Origin: Pseudomonadota bacterium
Lineage (GTDB): Bacteria; Pseudomonadota; Gammaproteobacteria; PS1; Pseudothioglobaceae
NCBI GenBank assembly: GCA_022600395.1
Contig: JAHZKM010000011.1
Span: forward strand, 1-19,186
DNA length: 19,186 nucleotides
Direction: 5' to 3'
Shown: positions 8,391-16,910 of the stretch, piece after piece
How positions within the stretch are numbered: position 1 is the stretch's first letter
How the letters are laid out: each line of letters begins with the position of its first letter
Program-made: the position numbers and the translations under genes
The notes under the pieces: model-generated
The model's database searches: none
Told to the model about the DNA's origin: nothing
What the model saw: only the letters and a program-made list of their open reading frames with translations

Positions 8391-9107
8391 ATGAAACACG
8401 TCCGCTTGTACCAAAATGCCCCTTTGAAAATTAATGATAATAAGTTTCTTGATGACTATGCATCACATCATTTAACTAAGGTTTTGCGCTTTCCTCAAGG
8501 GCGCGATATTACTTTATTTAATGGCGATGGATTTAATTATCAAGCGAGTGTTCTGAGTGTAAAAAAAAAGTGTGAAGTGCGAATTACAAGTCGCACCGCT
8601 AATTTAAACGAATCAAGGTTAAATCTGACTTTAGCGCAAGGTATTGCTAAGGGTGAAAAAATGGATTTTTTAATACAAAAAGCAGTAGAGCTTGGGGTGA
8701 ATCAAATTATTCCTATTTTTACTCAACATTGTGTGGTGAGACTCGCAGCTGAAAAACTCCAAAAACGCATGCAACATTGGCGCAAAATTATTATTGGTGC
8801 TTGCGAACAATCAGGTAGATCAGTGGTTCCAGAGTTGCTAGAGCCATTAAGTTTGGAAGAGCTTATGGCTCGTAATTTTGATTCTGTGTTTGTACTGCAC
8901 CATCGAGCAGAAAGTTCTTTGTTAGAGTTTGATCAGCCTGACCAAGCAACCATTATTATAGGTCCTGAGGGTGGGCTGAGCGATAAAGAGATTGCTTATA
9001 CTGTCCAAAATGGTGCGCAACCATTATTACTAGGCTCTAGAGTGCTGAGAACAGAAACAGCCTCTCTAGCCGCTATTGCGAATATGCAAATGCTATGGGG
9101 TAGTTAA
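8391..9107 (+). CDS. rsmE: 16S rRNA (uracil(1498)-N(3))-methyltransferase
   Basis: RsmE methylates N3 of U1498 in 16S rRNA of the 30S subunit using S-adenosylmethionine. It has 238 residues (E. coli 243), with an N-terminal PUA-like RNA-binding domain (~1-70) and a C-terminal SPOUT domain. SPOUT motifs are KAVELGV (97-103), ACEQSGR (137-143), IIIGPEGGLS (188-197) and the knot-forming LGSRVLRTETA (214-224). The ATG is preceded by only 35 bp shared with pepP, without a clear Shine-Dalgarno, so its promoter probably lies partly inside pepP. The 3' end overlaps the convergent DsrS-like gene by 15 bp. Confidence 0.96.
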   Translation: MKHVRLYQNAPLKINDNKFLDDYASHHLTKVLRFPQGRDITLFNGDGFNYQASVLSVKKKCEVRITSRTANLNESRLNLTLAQGIAKGEKMDFLIQKAVELGVNQIIPIFTQHCVVRLAAEKLQKRMQHWRKIIIGACEQSGRSVVPELLEPLSLEELMARNFDSVFVLHHRAESSLLEFDQPDQATIIIGPEGGLSDKEIAYTVQNGAQPLLLGSRVLRTETASLAAIANMQMLWGS

Positions 9108-10133
9108 AACGGCTAATGCTTTTTGAATTGGCTCGAGCACAGGCGCTAATTTTTTGCGAATTGCCGATCCGGTTAGATTATGAGCCGAAATTGTACTTAC
9201 TACCAAACGTTCATTAACACCTGCTAATAATAATCTAGCATTGAGCTGCTCCTGTTCCGCGCTTGAGTTGAGATTTAGACTTTTAATTTGTATATTAATC
9301 TTATCAAGAGAGCTCTGCGGAGTTATTTTTTCATGAGATATATATTGGCCAAGCACTTCTAAAGCACGGTAAAGTACATATTCTTGATTAATCTTTTTTA
9401 AAATATGGGCAAGTGTGGATAGAAAGATTTGCACCTGATCATTGTTAATAATTTGCAGGTCAGGATGTTCATAATTAGGCGATTGAATTTTAAACTCATT
9501 AGGTAGATGGCCTTGCATTCTTTCAACAAAACCCACCAAAAAGGCAGTTTTTCTTTGACCCTGTTTCCATAATTTATCTTTAGATTTTTGGTCGATTAAA
9601 TCGCCTTGTAAGACTAAACTAGTTGTATCTATTAGCTGTTCTGTTTCGTTTATAAAAGGCAAAAATTCTAATAAGTATTGGGCAACATCTCGACCTGTTT
9701 GAGTTTGAATGACAAACTCTTTGGTTAGCAAAAAACGACCAATTTCGGCTTGATTGTCGGTATTAGTAGCACACCACCAAGTGAGTTTTAGAAGTTGATC
9801 GTCAAGATTGGTTGAGTTAGCAACCGCTACAACCGCCTCAACCTCACCTAGTTTGAGCAAAGATGCTAGATTTGAAGACTCAACTTGCCCCATTCTTGAC
9901 CAGCGCTTTAGGTAAGAAGGATAGCCGCCCATTGCACCCAAAACTTGGGTAACCAATAGTTTTTTAACATCTTTAATATAAGCTGCACTGTCTCCGCTCG
10001 GCTTTAGCTCGATTGTTTGTTCTTTAAATTGTGCATTAAGCCCTACAACGACTAGCTTATAGGTATCAATGCGAATAGCAATCGAGGTGGCAATTAAAAC
10101 ATTTAGTTTTAGTATGTCTTCAGGCTCAAGCAT
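9093..10133 (-). CDS. dsrS: Probable DsrS-like protein associated with sulfur oxidation
   Basis: This 346-residue soluble protein has no signal peptide, no clear membrane segment and no recognised catalytic motif. Its N-terminal pattern (a LEPEDILKLNVLIA start, then GGYPSYLKRWSRMGQ at 69-83, LLKLGEVEAVVAVA at 92-105 and a Trp-Trp pair at 119-120) resembles what I remember of DsrS, a protein of unknown mechanism encoded with the dsr sulfur-globule oxidation genes of purple and SUP05-type sulfur oxidisers. This is recall of a family, not a search result. The ATG start overlaps the stop of the upstream small membrane gene by 8 bp, so translation is probably coupled in the order proC - membrane protein - this gene. 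No dsrAB, dsrC or other dsr gene is in the window. If the match fails it should be called hypothetical. Confidence 0.55.
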   Translation of the reverse strand: MLEPEDILKLNVLIATSIAIRIDTYKLVVVGLNAQFKEQTIELKPSGDSAAYIKDVKKLLVTQVLGAMGGYPSYLKRWSRMGQVESSNLASLLKLGEVEAVVAVANSTNLDDQLLKLTWWCATNTDNQAEIGRFLLTKEFVIQTQTGRDVAQYLLEFLPFINETEQLIDTTSLVLQGDLIDQKSKDKLWKQGQRKTAFLVGFVERMQGHLPNEFKIQSPNYEHPDLQIINNDQVQIFLSTLAHILKKINQEYVLYRALEVLGQYISHEKITPQSSLDKINIQIKSLNLNSSAEQEQLNARLLLAGVNERLVVSTISAHNLTGSAIRKKLAPVLEPIQKALAVLTTP

Positions 10134-10527
10134 TTAACAGTCTATTTAGTTGTGATAAGGAGTGAGAAGCAAGTGAATCTTTAAAGATAATCAACGAATT
10201 TTTGCCAAGATTGATTATCACCAGGAATTGAGATTGATAGGCGCAGTAAACACAAGGGTATTGGCAAGAATTGCCAGACTTATCGATTGTTGTAAACGCT
10301 TGATCGTCTAAAGTGATCGAACAAATTGCGCTCGACTTTGTTAATAAGATATGTGTATTTAACCAGTAAAAATGCGCTATAAGTAGGATGCTAAACATCA
10401 AGCTAGCATAGTGGTTAAAATTGTAAACCCAAACGATAGTGAGTGCAAATAAATGCACAAGCATTGAGATGCGTTGGTAAATTTTTGACGCCTGAAGCTT
10501 AAAAGTGGTTCGTTCAGTCGCTATCAC
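10126..10527 (-). CDS. Small inner-membrane protein, YgfX/CptA-like
   Basis: This 133-residue protein has two likely membrane helices (about 17-35 and 40-60), an N-terminal basic segment and a C-terminal mostly beta soluble domain ending in IIFKDSLASHSLSQLNRLL. The same plan (basic strand, helix pair, beta region, then DS followed by a leucine-rich helix) is seen in E. coli YgfX/CptA, an SdhE-linked membrane protein once described as a toxin. Sequence identity looks low, so the assignment is tentative, and no SdhE-like partner gene is adjacent. The start is GTG at 10527, overlapping the proC stop by 14 bp; the stop overlaps the DsrS-like gene by 8 bp. Four cysteines (69, 87, 91, 94 approximately) include a CVYC pair, which may be chance. 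Confidence 0.6.
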   Translation of the reverse strand: MIATERTTFKLQASKIYQRISMLVHLFALTIVWVYNFNHYASLMFSILLIAHFYWLNTHILLTKSSAICSITLDDQAFTTIDKSGNSCQYPCVYCAYQSQFLVIINLGKNSLIIFKDSLASHSLSQLNRLLNA

Positions 10528-11344
10528 TTAATTCTGTCGCTAGTTGTCCTGCCCTATCAAATGCAGCGCGCATAGCGTGCGCCACTACGATGTCAAAATT
10601 TTGATCTTGAAACGACTCGATGGCAGCTTGGGTTGTTCCGTTTGGAGAGGTAACATTGGCGCGTAATTCTTTAGGTGATTCGTCGCTCGCATCAGCCATC
10701 ATACTAGCACCTAAAGCTGTTTTTACGCTTAGCATTTGAGCAGTTTTTTTGTCTAATCCTAATGCAACACCAGCCTTTGACATGGACTCAATCATCAAGA
10801 AGAAATAAGCCGGTCCACTGCCAGACAAGGCAGTGACAGCATCTAACATTGCCTCCTCTGCCACCCATAGAGTTTGTCCTACACAACCAAGAATGTTGGT
10901 GGCTAATTGTTTCTGAGCGTCGCTTACAAGGTTGTTGGCAAACATTCCTGTTACACCTTGATTGAGTAAAGCCGGGGTGTTTGGCATGGTGCGCACAATT
11001 GCTTTTTTACCACCAAGCCAGCGGTCAATATCATGGGCATGAATCCCGGCAGCAATTGAAATAATTAGAGTGTTGGTGTTTAGTGATGTTTGTAACGATC
11101 GACAAACGCTGGCAAGCACCTGGGGTTTAACCGCTAAAACCACTACATCGCAACAACGAGCCAATGCCAAATTATCCGTAAATGCTTCAAGGTTAAATGT
11201 TTGCTTACGTAGGGATAATAGCGCTTCGTTAGTATCGCTGACTTTGATATTGTCAGCAGAAAAACCTGTATTGATTAATCCGGAAATAATAGCAGAAGCC
11301 ATATTACCTGCGCCAATGAATCCAATTGTTGCTGTATTTTTCAT
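10514..11344 (-). CDS. proC: Pyrroline-5-carboxylate reductase
   Basis: ProC reduces 1-pyrroline-5-carboxylate to proline with NAD(P)H, the last step of proline synthesis. The 276-residue length is typical. The Rossmann dinucleotide-binding motif GFIGAGNMA is at 8-16. Further family motifs are VLAVKPQ (~71-77), IISIAAGI, RTMPNTPA, and the C-terminal dimer and active-site region SGSGPAYFFLMIE through SPNGTTQAAI. The ATG start follows a divergent 62-bp gap shared with gph. Its 3' end overlaps the next gene by 14 bp, so it heads a three-gene minus-strand operon. Confidence 0.97.
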   Translation of the reverse strand: MKNTATIGFIGAGNMASAIISGLINTGFSADNIKVSDTNEALLSLRKQTFNLEAFTDNLALARCCDVVVLAVKPQVLASVCRSLQTSLNTNTLIISIAAGIHAHDIDRWLGGKKAIVRTMPNTPALLNQGVTGMFANNLVSDAQKQLATNILGCVGQTLWVAEEAMLDAVTALSGSGPAYFFLMIESMSKAGVALGLDKKTAQMLSVKTALGASMMADASDESPKELRANVTSPNGTTQAAIESFQDQNFDIVVAHAMRAAFDRAGQLATELSDSD

Positions 11345-11406
11345 TACAATGTTTTTTAAATTTAGTTTGAAGACTATTCTACCAAAATAACCAAAGAGGT
11401 ATCAAA

Positions 11407-12081
11407 GTGAGTGCAAAAAAATTCAATCCAAAATTAATCATGATCGATGTTGATGGTACCTTGGTAGACAGTGTTCCAGATTTGGCTTATTGTGTTGATG
11501 AAACTATGAAGGCTATGGGAAAGAAGCCTTGGGGTGAGGCTCAAGTTCGCCATTGGGTGGGTAATGGTGTGCCAAAATTAGTGGAAAGGTCTTTGACAGG
11601 CGAGCTAGAAGGTGTACCTAATCAAGCCGAATACGACCAAGCATACCCAATATTTTTAGAACTGTACTCTGTCAATACTTCTGTTCGATCATGTCTATAC
11701 AAAGGCGTTAAAGAAGGGTTAGACTATCTGACAGCGCAAGGTTACACGTTAGGCTGTGTAACCAATAAAGCTGAGCAGTTCACCTTGCCTATTTTAAAAG
11801 ATTTGGACGTTTTTGATTATTTTGGTATCGTGGTATCTGGAGATACTTTAGCAAAGAAAAAACCGGACCCATTGCCGCTTTTACACAGTGCTGACTTTTT
11901 CGGTATCGATCCAAAAGATTCACTCATGTTGGGAGATTCAGTGAGCGATGTTAAGGCGTCACGTGCGGCTGGATTTGATATTATCTGCATGTCATATGGA
12001 TATAACCATGGTAATGATATTCGTGATACTAATCCAGATTTGGTTATTGATTCCATGGTTGAACTGAAAGATTATCTATAA
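11407..12081 (+). CDS. gph: Phosphoglycolate phosphatase (HAD family)
   Basis: Gph is a haloacid dehalogenase-family phosphatase that removes 2-phosphoglycolate, formed by DNA repair or by the oxygenase side reaction of RuBisCO. Its 224 residues fit the family. HAD motifs: I, DVDGTLVDS (14-22) with nucleophile D14 and D16; II, the threonine of VTNKAE; III, the lysine in KKKPDPLP; IV, LGDSVSDV. The start is GTG at 11407, supported by an AAAGAGG Shine-Dalgarno about 7 nt upstream; no nearby ATG fits. It is divergent from proC. HAD substrate specificity is hard to read from sequence, so another phosphomonoester substrate is possible, but the overall pattern is closest to Gph. Confidence 0.9.
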   Translation: MSAKKFNPKLIMIDVDGTLVDSVPDLAYCVDETMKAMGKKPWGEAQVRHWVGNGVPKLVERSLTGELEGVPNQAEYDQAYPIFLELYSVNTSVRSCLYKGVKEGLDYLTAQGYTLGCVTNKAEQFTLPILKDLDVFDYFGIVVSGDTLAKKKPDPLPLLHSADFFGIDPKDSLMLGDSVSDVKASRAAGFDIICMSYGYNHGNDIRDTNPDLVIDSMVELKDYL

Positions 12082-12097
12082 ATTTCTATAAATAAAA

Positions 12098-12125
12098 TTG
12101 ACAGATTTTGATAATGGTTTAGTGT
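12098..12125 (+). promoter_or_regulatory. Possible promoter upstream of bioA
   Basis: A perfect TTGACA -35 hexamer at 12098-12103 is followed after 16 bp by TAGTGT, a weak -10 match (3 of 6). It lies in the 96-bp gph-bioA gap, about 50 bp before the bioA start. I looked for a BirA operator-like inverted repeat here and saw none. Confidence 0.3.
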
Positions 12126-12177
12126 TTTTTTGCATCAAGGGTAAAACACAACCTTTGTTTAAAGTGACGTAAAATGA

Positions 12178-13422
12178 ATGGTTATGGATACATTTGATCA
12201 AAATCACATTTGGCATCCTTATGCCAAAATTCCTAACTCTGTTACAGCGAATAAAGTGCTTTCAGCTAAGGGTGTTTACCTTAATTTAGAGGGTAACAGG
12301 TGTGTTATTGACGGCATGAGTTCTTGGTGGAGTGCTATTCATGGCTACAACCACCCTGTATTAAATCAAACCATAACAACACAGCTGGGGAAAATGTCAC
12401 ATGTGATGTTTGGCGGCCTGACACATGACCCTGCAATTAATCTTGCTAAGACTTTAGTTGAAATTACACCTGAAAACCTAAGTAAAGTTTTTTTTTCAGA
12501 TTCTGGTTCTATTGCTGTAGAAGTTGCGATGAAAATGGCGTTGCAATATTGGCATAACAAAGACCAATCAAAAAAACATAAATTTATTACTATTCGCGGA
12601 GGCTATCATGGCGATAGTTTCGGTGCGATGAGTGTTTGCGATCCAGACAATGGCATGCATCATTTGTTTTCAGGTATCTTGCCACAACATTTTTTTGTCA
12701 AGAGTCCGTCAATAGTTTCAATGGACGAGGCGTTAGCAGATTTAAAAAAAACCTTAAAATCACATTCCAAAAACATTGCTGCTATGATTTTGGAGCCGAT
12801 AGTTCAGGGTGCAGGTGGCATGAGGATTTACAATCCACAATATTTAACCCAAGCAAAAGCATTATGCAAACAGCATGACGTATTGTTCGTTTTAGATGAA
12901 ATTGCCACAGGATTTGGACGAACAGGTGAATTATTTGCATTAGAGTATGTCGATGTTGAGCCGGATATTTTGTGTTTAGGTAAGGCGTTAACAGGCGGTT
13001 ATATGACTTTGGCTGCAACCTTAACAACGGATGAAATCTCACAAGGGATTGGCACACTTATGCATGGCCCTACCTTTATGGCTAACCCATTGGCTTGTAG
13101 TGTTGCCAATGCGAATATTGAGCTATTGCTAAATTCTCCATGGCAAGATAATATTGCTGATATTGAAACTGTTTTGAGTGGTGAGCTGTCTTCATTGAGG
13201 TCACATGATAAAGTCGCTGATGTGCGTATTTTAGGCGCGATTGGTGTCGTAGAATTAACTCAAGAGATAGATGTAGAGAAGGTTCAAAATCAACTGATTG
13301 AAAATGGAGTATGGCTTAGACCTTATGGTAAGCTATTGTATACTATGCCTCCTTTTATCATTAACAAGCAAGAATTATTGCTAATTACCAAAGCTATTAA
13401 AACTGTTATCGAAAAATTATGA
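12178..13422 (+). CDS. bioA: Adenosylmethionine-8-amino-7-oxononanoate aminotransferase
   Basis: BioA is the PLP-dependent aminotransferase that uses S-adenosylmethionine as amino donor to make 7,8-diaminopelargonate in biotin synthesis. It has 414 residues (E. coli 429). Motifs: DGMSSWWSAIHGYNHP (45-60), HVMFGGLTH (75-83), FFSDSGSIAVEVAMKMALQY (105-124), GGYHGD (141-146), LDEIATGFGRTG (239-250) with the PLP-ring aspartate D240, and LGKALTGG (267-274) with Schiff-base K269, then HGPTFMANPLAC. The start may be ATG at 12178 or, two codons later, at 12184. The stop overlaps the next start as ATGA. No other bio gene is in the window. Biotin serves acetyl-CoA carboxylase, a fragment of whose AccA subunit lies at the far end. 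Confidence 0.97.
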   Translation: MVMDTFDQNHIWHPYAKIPNSVTANKVLSAKGVYLNLEGNRCVIDGMSSWWSAIHGYNHPVLNQTITTQLGKMSHVMFGGLTHDPAINLAKTLVEITPENLSKVFFSDSGSIAVEVAMKMALQYWHNKDQSKKHKFITIRGGYHGDSFGAMSVCDPDNGMHHLFSGILPQHFFVKSPSIVSMDEALADLKKTLKSHSKNIAAMILEPIVQGAGGMRIYNPQYLTQAKALCKQHDVLFVLDEIATGFGRTGELFALEYVDVEPDILCLGKALTGGYMTLAATLTTDEISQGIGTLMHGPTFMANPLACSVANANIELLLNSPWQDNIADIETVLSGELSSLRSHDKVADVRILGAIGVVELTQEIDVEKVQNQLIENGVWLRPYGKLLYTMPPFIINKQELLLITKAIKTVIEKL

Positions 13423-14357
13423 AGAAAATATTACTAATATTGAGTTTGTTTGTATCCATTTCTAGTGCTAGTAACTATAAAAAAGTTAGTGTTGAAGTCA
13501 TTGCTGAGAATCTTAATGGCAGTGCTTATTACATACCTGGACTGTCTGGTTCGGCAACTGAATACGAGGGTTTTATCTCCAACGCAGGTTTTGTAGTAAC
13601 CAGCGAAGGAGTGGTAGTGTTTGATGCTTTGGGCACGCCATCACTCGCTAAAGCCATGCTTGGTGAAATCCGAAAAGTGACTAACAAGCCTATTAAACTA
13701 GTGATTGTGAGCCATTATCACGCAGATCATATTTATGGATTACAAGTTTTTAAGGAGCAAGGTGCGCAAATTTGGGCACCCAAAGGAACTTGGGACTACC
13801 TTGATTCTGAAACCGCCCCTACTTTGTTAGAATCTAGACGCATCTCGCTTTATCCTTGGGTGAATAGCAAAACATATTTGGTTGAGCCTGATCGTATTAT
13901 TGATCAGGACACAGAGTTCAGCTTAGGTGAGCATCAGTTTTTGCTGACTTACTTCGGTAAAGTTCACTCAGAAGGCGATATGTCGTTGTTGAGCTTAAAT
14001 GACCAAACACTTTATAGTGGCGATATTATTTTTGAAGGACGTATTCCTTTTGTGGGCGATGCTGATATCATTAAATGGTCAAAAACGCTTGATCGGGTTC
14101 GAAATATTGAGATGGAGTATTTTGTGCCTGGGCATGGAATGGCCTCAGATCAGCCGCAAGAAACTATGGACCTAACTTATCGATATCTGAATTTTTTACT
14201 CAAGCAATTAACTGTAGCTGCTGATGAAATGATACCTTTTGATGAGGCTTATCAAGCAATTGATTGGTCGGAATTTGAAGATGAACCAGCTTTCGATGCA
14301 GCTAATCGACAGAATGCTTATGCAGTTTATTTATATCTTGAAAGAATTCTGGATTAA
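13419..14357 (+). CDS. Exported metallo-beta-lactamase-fold hydrolase
   Basis: This 312-residue protein starts with a likely Sec signal peptide (MKK, then a hydrophobic stretch, cleavage near SSAS at ~18), so it probably acts in the periplasm. The metallo-beta-lactamase zinc site is intact: H99, H101, D103 and H104 (SHYHADH), H183, D202 (SGDIIFEG) and H239 (PGHG). The substrate is not evident. Exported relatives in sulfur and alcohol oxidisers include SoxH-like and quinoprotein-relay hydrolases, and I infer this broad kinship from the HYHADH and SGDIIFEGRIP context only. The ATG overlaps the bioA stop by 4 bp, implying translational coupling. The 87 bp between its end and priA hold no convincing hairpin. 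Confidence 0.85.
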   Translation: MKKILLILSLFVSISSASNYKKVSVEVIAENLNGSAYYIPGLSGSATEYEGFISNAGFVVTSEGVVVFDALGTPSLAKAMLGEIRKVTNKPIKLVIVSHYHADHIYGLQVFKEQGAQIWAPKGTWDYLDSETAPTLLESRRISLYPWVNSKTYLVEPDRIIDQDTEFSLGEHQFLLTYFGKVHSEGDMSLLSLNDQTLYSGDIIFEGRIPFVGDADIIKWSKTLDRVRNIEMEYFVPGHGMASDQPQETMDLTYRYLNFLLKQLTVAADEMIPFDEAYQAIDWSEFEDEPAFDAANRQNAYAVYLYLERILD

Positions 14358-14444
14358 CATTTACCAAACATACTCAGTAGATATTTACAGCAAAATTTAT
14401 GTAACTGGTTTTGCTAATCAAAAGTCTGACTCACAAAGAGCTGG

Positions 14445-16406
14445 TTAGTCAATTGGATCTACATCTAAATACCAGCGAACTTTGCTTTTTAGTTTGATAG
14501 TGTCAATATGTAGATTGAGCGTTGCTAACATTTGGTGCAGCGCTGCTCGATCATTAGCTTGTAGATAGAGATTAAAGTAGTAATAGTCTGCCTTTTTTTC
14601 AATGGTACTGGCAACTGGCCCCCAAATCTCAACTGTGTCAAGATTAATGCTTTTCAATAAGCCAGCTACCTCACGTAAAAAATCTTCAGCATTTTGTTTG
14701 TTTTTGGCATTTGAGCACAAAAGCGCTTGATGGGAGAATGGCGGCATCATTGCACTCATGCGTTGTTTAAGAACGCTACTAGCAAATTGTGTGTAGCGAT
14801 TAGAAAGTACATAATGAAACATAGGATGATCTGGATAGCGCGTCTGGATAGCCACTTCTCCCTGGTCGCCGCTTCTACCAGCACGACCAGAGACTTGAAT
14901 GAGAAGCTGTGCCAAGTATTCAGTGGCGCGAAAGTTGGTGGATAAAAAGCCGCCATCAATGTCCAGAATACCCACCATAGCTAAATTAGAAAAATCATGG
15001 CCTTTGGCCAACATTTGTGTGCCAACAATAATACATGGTTCGCCAGAGTTGATTTTTTCCAAGTGTTGAGCAAGGGATTTTTTGCGTCGTGTGGTGTCAC
15101 GATCAATACGGATAATGGGGGTATCGGCAAAGTGAGCGCTTAGCGTTTCTTCAAGTCTTTCCGTGCCATAACCATAGACTTCTAGGCTTTGTTCACCACA
15201 TTCTGGACAAGCTGATTCTGGCATTTTTTCATCACCACAATGATGGCATTTAAGTCGATTAATATGTCGGTGATAGATCATGGAGGCGTGACAATGGCTG
15301 CACTCAGATTTCCAGCTACACGTCGTGCAAAAGTAAACAGGTGCGTAGCCACGCCTATTGATAAACAGCATAACTTGTTTACCTTGAGCTAAATATTGCT
15401 GTATTTTTTCAATCAATAATCCAGACAAGGCGCCATCAGCATGAGAGCGCATATCAATCAGACTGACTTTTGGCATCACTACGCCACCAGCTCGATTGGC
15501 CAAAGTTAAGCGCGTGAGCTTATTATCCATGGCATTTTTTAAAGTTTCCAAACTTGGTGTGGCTGTGCCTAATATCAAAGGAATATCTGCTTGTTTGGCA
15601 CGAATAAAGCTTAAATCTCGCGCTGAATATCGAAAACTAGACTGTTGTTTAAAAGAGCCATCATGCTCTTCATCAATAATAATCATCCCAAGGTTTGGCA
15701 TTGGTGCAAAAATGGCGCTTCGTGTACCTAAAACCACACCTGCCTCTGCGCTTTTGGCCATCAGGTAAGCATCAAGCTTTTGGGTTTCGTTCAGTTGCGA
15801 ATGGATCGCTACAACACGAGTGTTAAGTCGTTGCTCAAAGCGTGCAATCATTTGTGGAGTTAGGCCAATTTCTGGCACCAATACCAAAACTTGTTTGCCT
15901 TGGTCAAGCATCTCTTGAGTGATTCTTAAATAAACTTCAGTTTTTCCACTGCCAGTAACCCCATGTAGCAAAAAACCATGATATCCATGTTGTTCAGCCA
16001 AAATAGCTTTAATAGCTTGATCTTGCTCTTGTGTGATTTCGAAATCAGGCTGGCTAGTTTTAACGGGCAGTCCGATGAGTTTTTTTATTTTTGCTTCTTT
16101 GCCAAGGCGCAAATTTTTAGGCATAGCTGCCAATAAAACTTCGCCAATGGGGTGGTGGTAATATTTAGCAGCCCAAAATAAAAAATCTAGTATGGGCTTG
16201 TCTAGAATAGGCGACTCGTCCAAGACTTCTATGATAGATTTTAATTTGTTAAATTCACTCTTATCTTTGCTGGACATTACAATGCCAACTACTTTTTTAG
16301 TGCCAAAAGGCACTTTTACACGAGTGCCAACCTCTGGTGCATGGTCGCATAGATAATCAAAAGTTTTGTTAAGTGGTACAGAAATAGCAACTTCAATGAT
16401 TGGCAT
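14445..16406 (-). CDS. priA: Primosomal protein N' (replication restart helicase PriA)
   Basis: PriA is a 3'-5' superfamily 2 DNA helicase that recognises stalled forks and D-loops and reloads DnaB. It has 653 residues, shorter than E. coli PriA (732). An N-terminal 3'-end-binding domain (~1-95) precedes the helicase core with Walker A GVTGSGKT (149-156), DEEH (245-248), GTATPS (280-285) and motif VI QVSGRAGR (504-511). The zinc-binding insertion has all eight cysteines: 360, 363, 369, 372, 387, 390, 400 and 403. The C-terminal domain is present. The ATG at 16406 gives the usual N-terminus (IIEVAISVPLNKTFDYL). It is divergent from ybeY with 56 bp between starts. Confidence 0.98.
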   Translation of the reverse strand: MPIIEVAISVPLNKTFDYLCDHAPEVGTRVKVPFGTKKVVGIVMSSKDKSEFNKLKSIIEVLDESPILDKPILDFLFWAAKYYHHPIGEVLLAAMPKNLRLGKEAKIKKLIGLPVKTSQPDFEITQEQDQAIKAILAEQHGYHGFLLHGVTGSGKTEVYLRITQEMLDQGKQVLVLVPEIGLTPQMIARFEQRLNTRVVAIHSQLNETQKLDAYLMAKSAEAGVVLGTRSAIFAPMPNLGMIIIDEEHDGSFKQQSSFRYSARDLSFIRAKQADIPLILGTATPSLETLKNAMDNKLTRLTLANRAGGVVMPKVSLIDMRSHADGALSGLLIEKIQQYLAQGKQVMLFINRRGYAPVYFCTTCSWKSECSHCHASMIYHRHINRLKCHHCGDEKMPESACPECGEQSLEVYGYGTERLEETLSAHFADTPIIRIDRDTTRRKKSLAQHLEKINSGEPCIIVGTQMLAKGHDFSNLAMVGILDIDGGFLSTNFRATEYLAQLLIQVSGRAGRSGDQGEVAIQTRYPDHPMFHYVLSNRYTQFASSVLKQRMSAMMPPFSHQALLCSNAKNKQNAEDFLREVAGLLKSINLDTVEIWGPVASTIEKKADYYYFNLYLQANDRAALHQMLATLNLHIDTIKLKSKVRWYLDVDPID

Positions 16407-16462
16407 GAACGAACAAAAAATATCAACGTAAAATAAAACATTTTATCAATTAAACCTTTGGC

Positions 16463-16903
16463 ATGATTGTTATTCAAAATAGTATTGACGTTAATAATAT
16501 TAATGAAGTAGATTTTTCCAATACTTTGCAAAGCGTGCTAGATGAGCTTAACGTAAGTGATAGCGAGCTGCTTGTGCGCTTTGTTGATAAGCCAGAGATT
16601 CAGCAGCTAAACAAAACCTATCGTCATCAAGATAAGCCCACTAATGTTTTGTCTTTTCCTAGTGACCTGCCGATTGAGATTGATGAGGCAATTTTGGGCG
16701 ATGTGATTATTTGCATGGAAGTAGTGACAGAAGAGGCGAAAGCGCAAGGAAAAACTTTTGAGAATCATTTAGTGCATATGGCTATTCATGGCACACTTCA
16801 CTTGCTAGGATTTGATCATATTGAAGAGTCTGAGGCGCAAAAAATGGAAGCACTTGAGATAAAAATTTTGGAAAAAATGCAAATCAGTAATCCATATGAA
16901 TAA
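16463..16903 (+). CDS. ybeY: rRNA maturation factor / endoribonuclease YbeY
   Basis: YbeY is a zinc-dependent endoribonuclease acting in 16S rRNA 3'-end maturation and ribosome quality control. It has 146 residues (E. coli 155). The H-x3-H-x5-H metal site is complete: H109, H113 and H119 in MAIHGTLHLLGFDH. NKTYRHQDKPTNVLSFP (50-66) and LGDVIIC are also family-typical. The ATG at 16463 is the only reasonable start; no strong Shine-Dalgarno is visible. It is alone here, without its common neighbours ybeZ (phoH-like) and ybeX (corC). It converges with tilS, leaving 7 bp between stops. Confidence 0.96.
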   Translation: MIVIQNSIDVNNINEVDFSNTLQSVLDELNVSDSELLVRFVDKPEIQQLNKTYRHQDKPTNVLSFPSDLPIEIDEAILGDVIICMEVVTEEAKAQGKTFENHLVHMAIHGTLHLLGFDHIEESEAQKMEALEIKILEKMQISNPYE

Positions 16904-16910
16904 TTAAGAC

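Noticed and set aside
11070..11390. Plus-strand frame opposite the proC start
   Set aside because: Shadow of the ProC Rossmann domain; it would also overlap the gph leader, and nothing in it looks like a protein family.
12082..12177. BirA operator or riboswitch upstream of bioA
   Set aside because: No inverted repeat of the expected half-site spacing and no conserved leader structure could be found by eye.
14358..14444. Possible bidirectional terminator between the MBL-fold gene and priA
   Set aside because: Only a tiny AGTC/GACT palindrome and scattered partial repeats are visible; no stable stem with a T run.
16407..16462. ATAAAA-CA-TTTTAT palindrome between priA and ybeY as an operator
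   Set aside because: Short and purely A/T in an A/T-rich divergent promoter region; likely chance.
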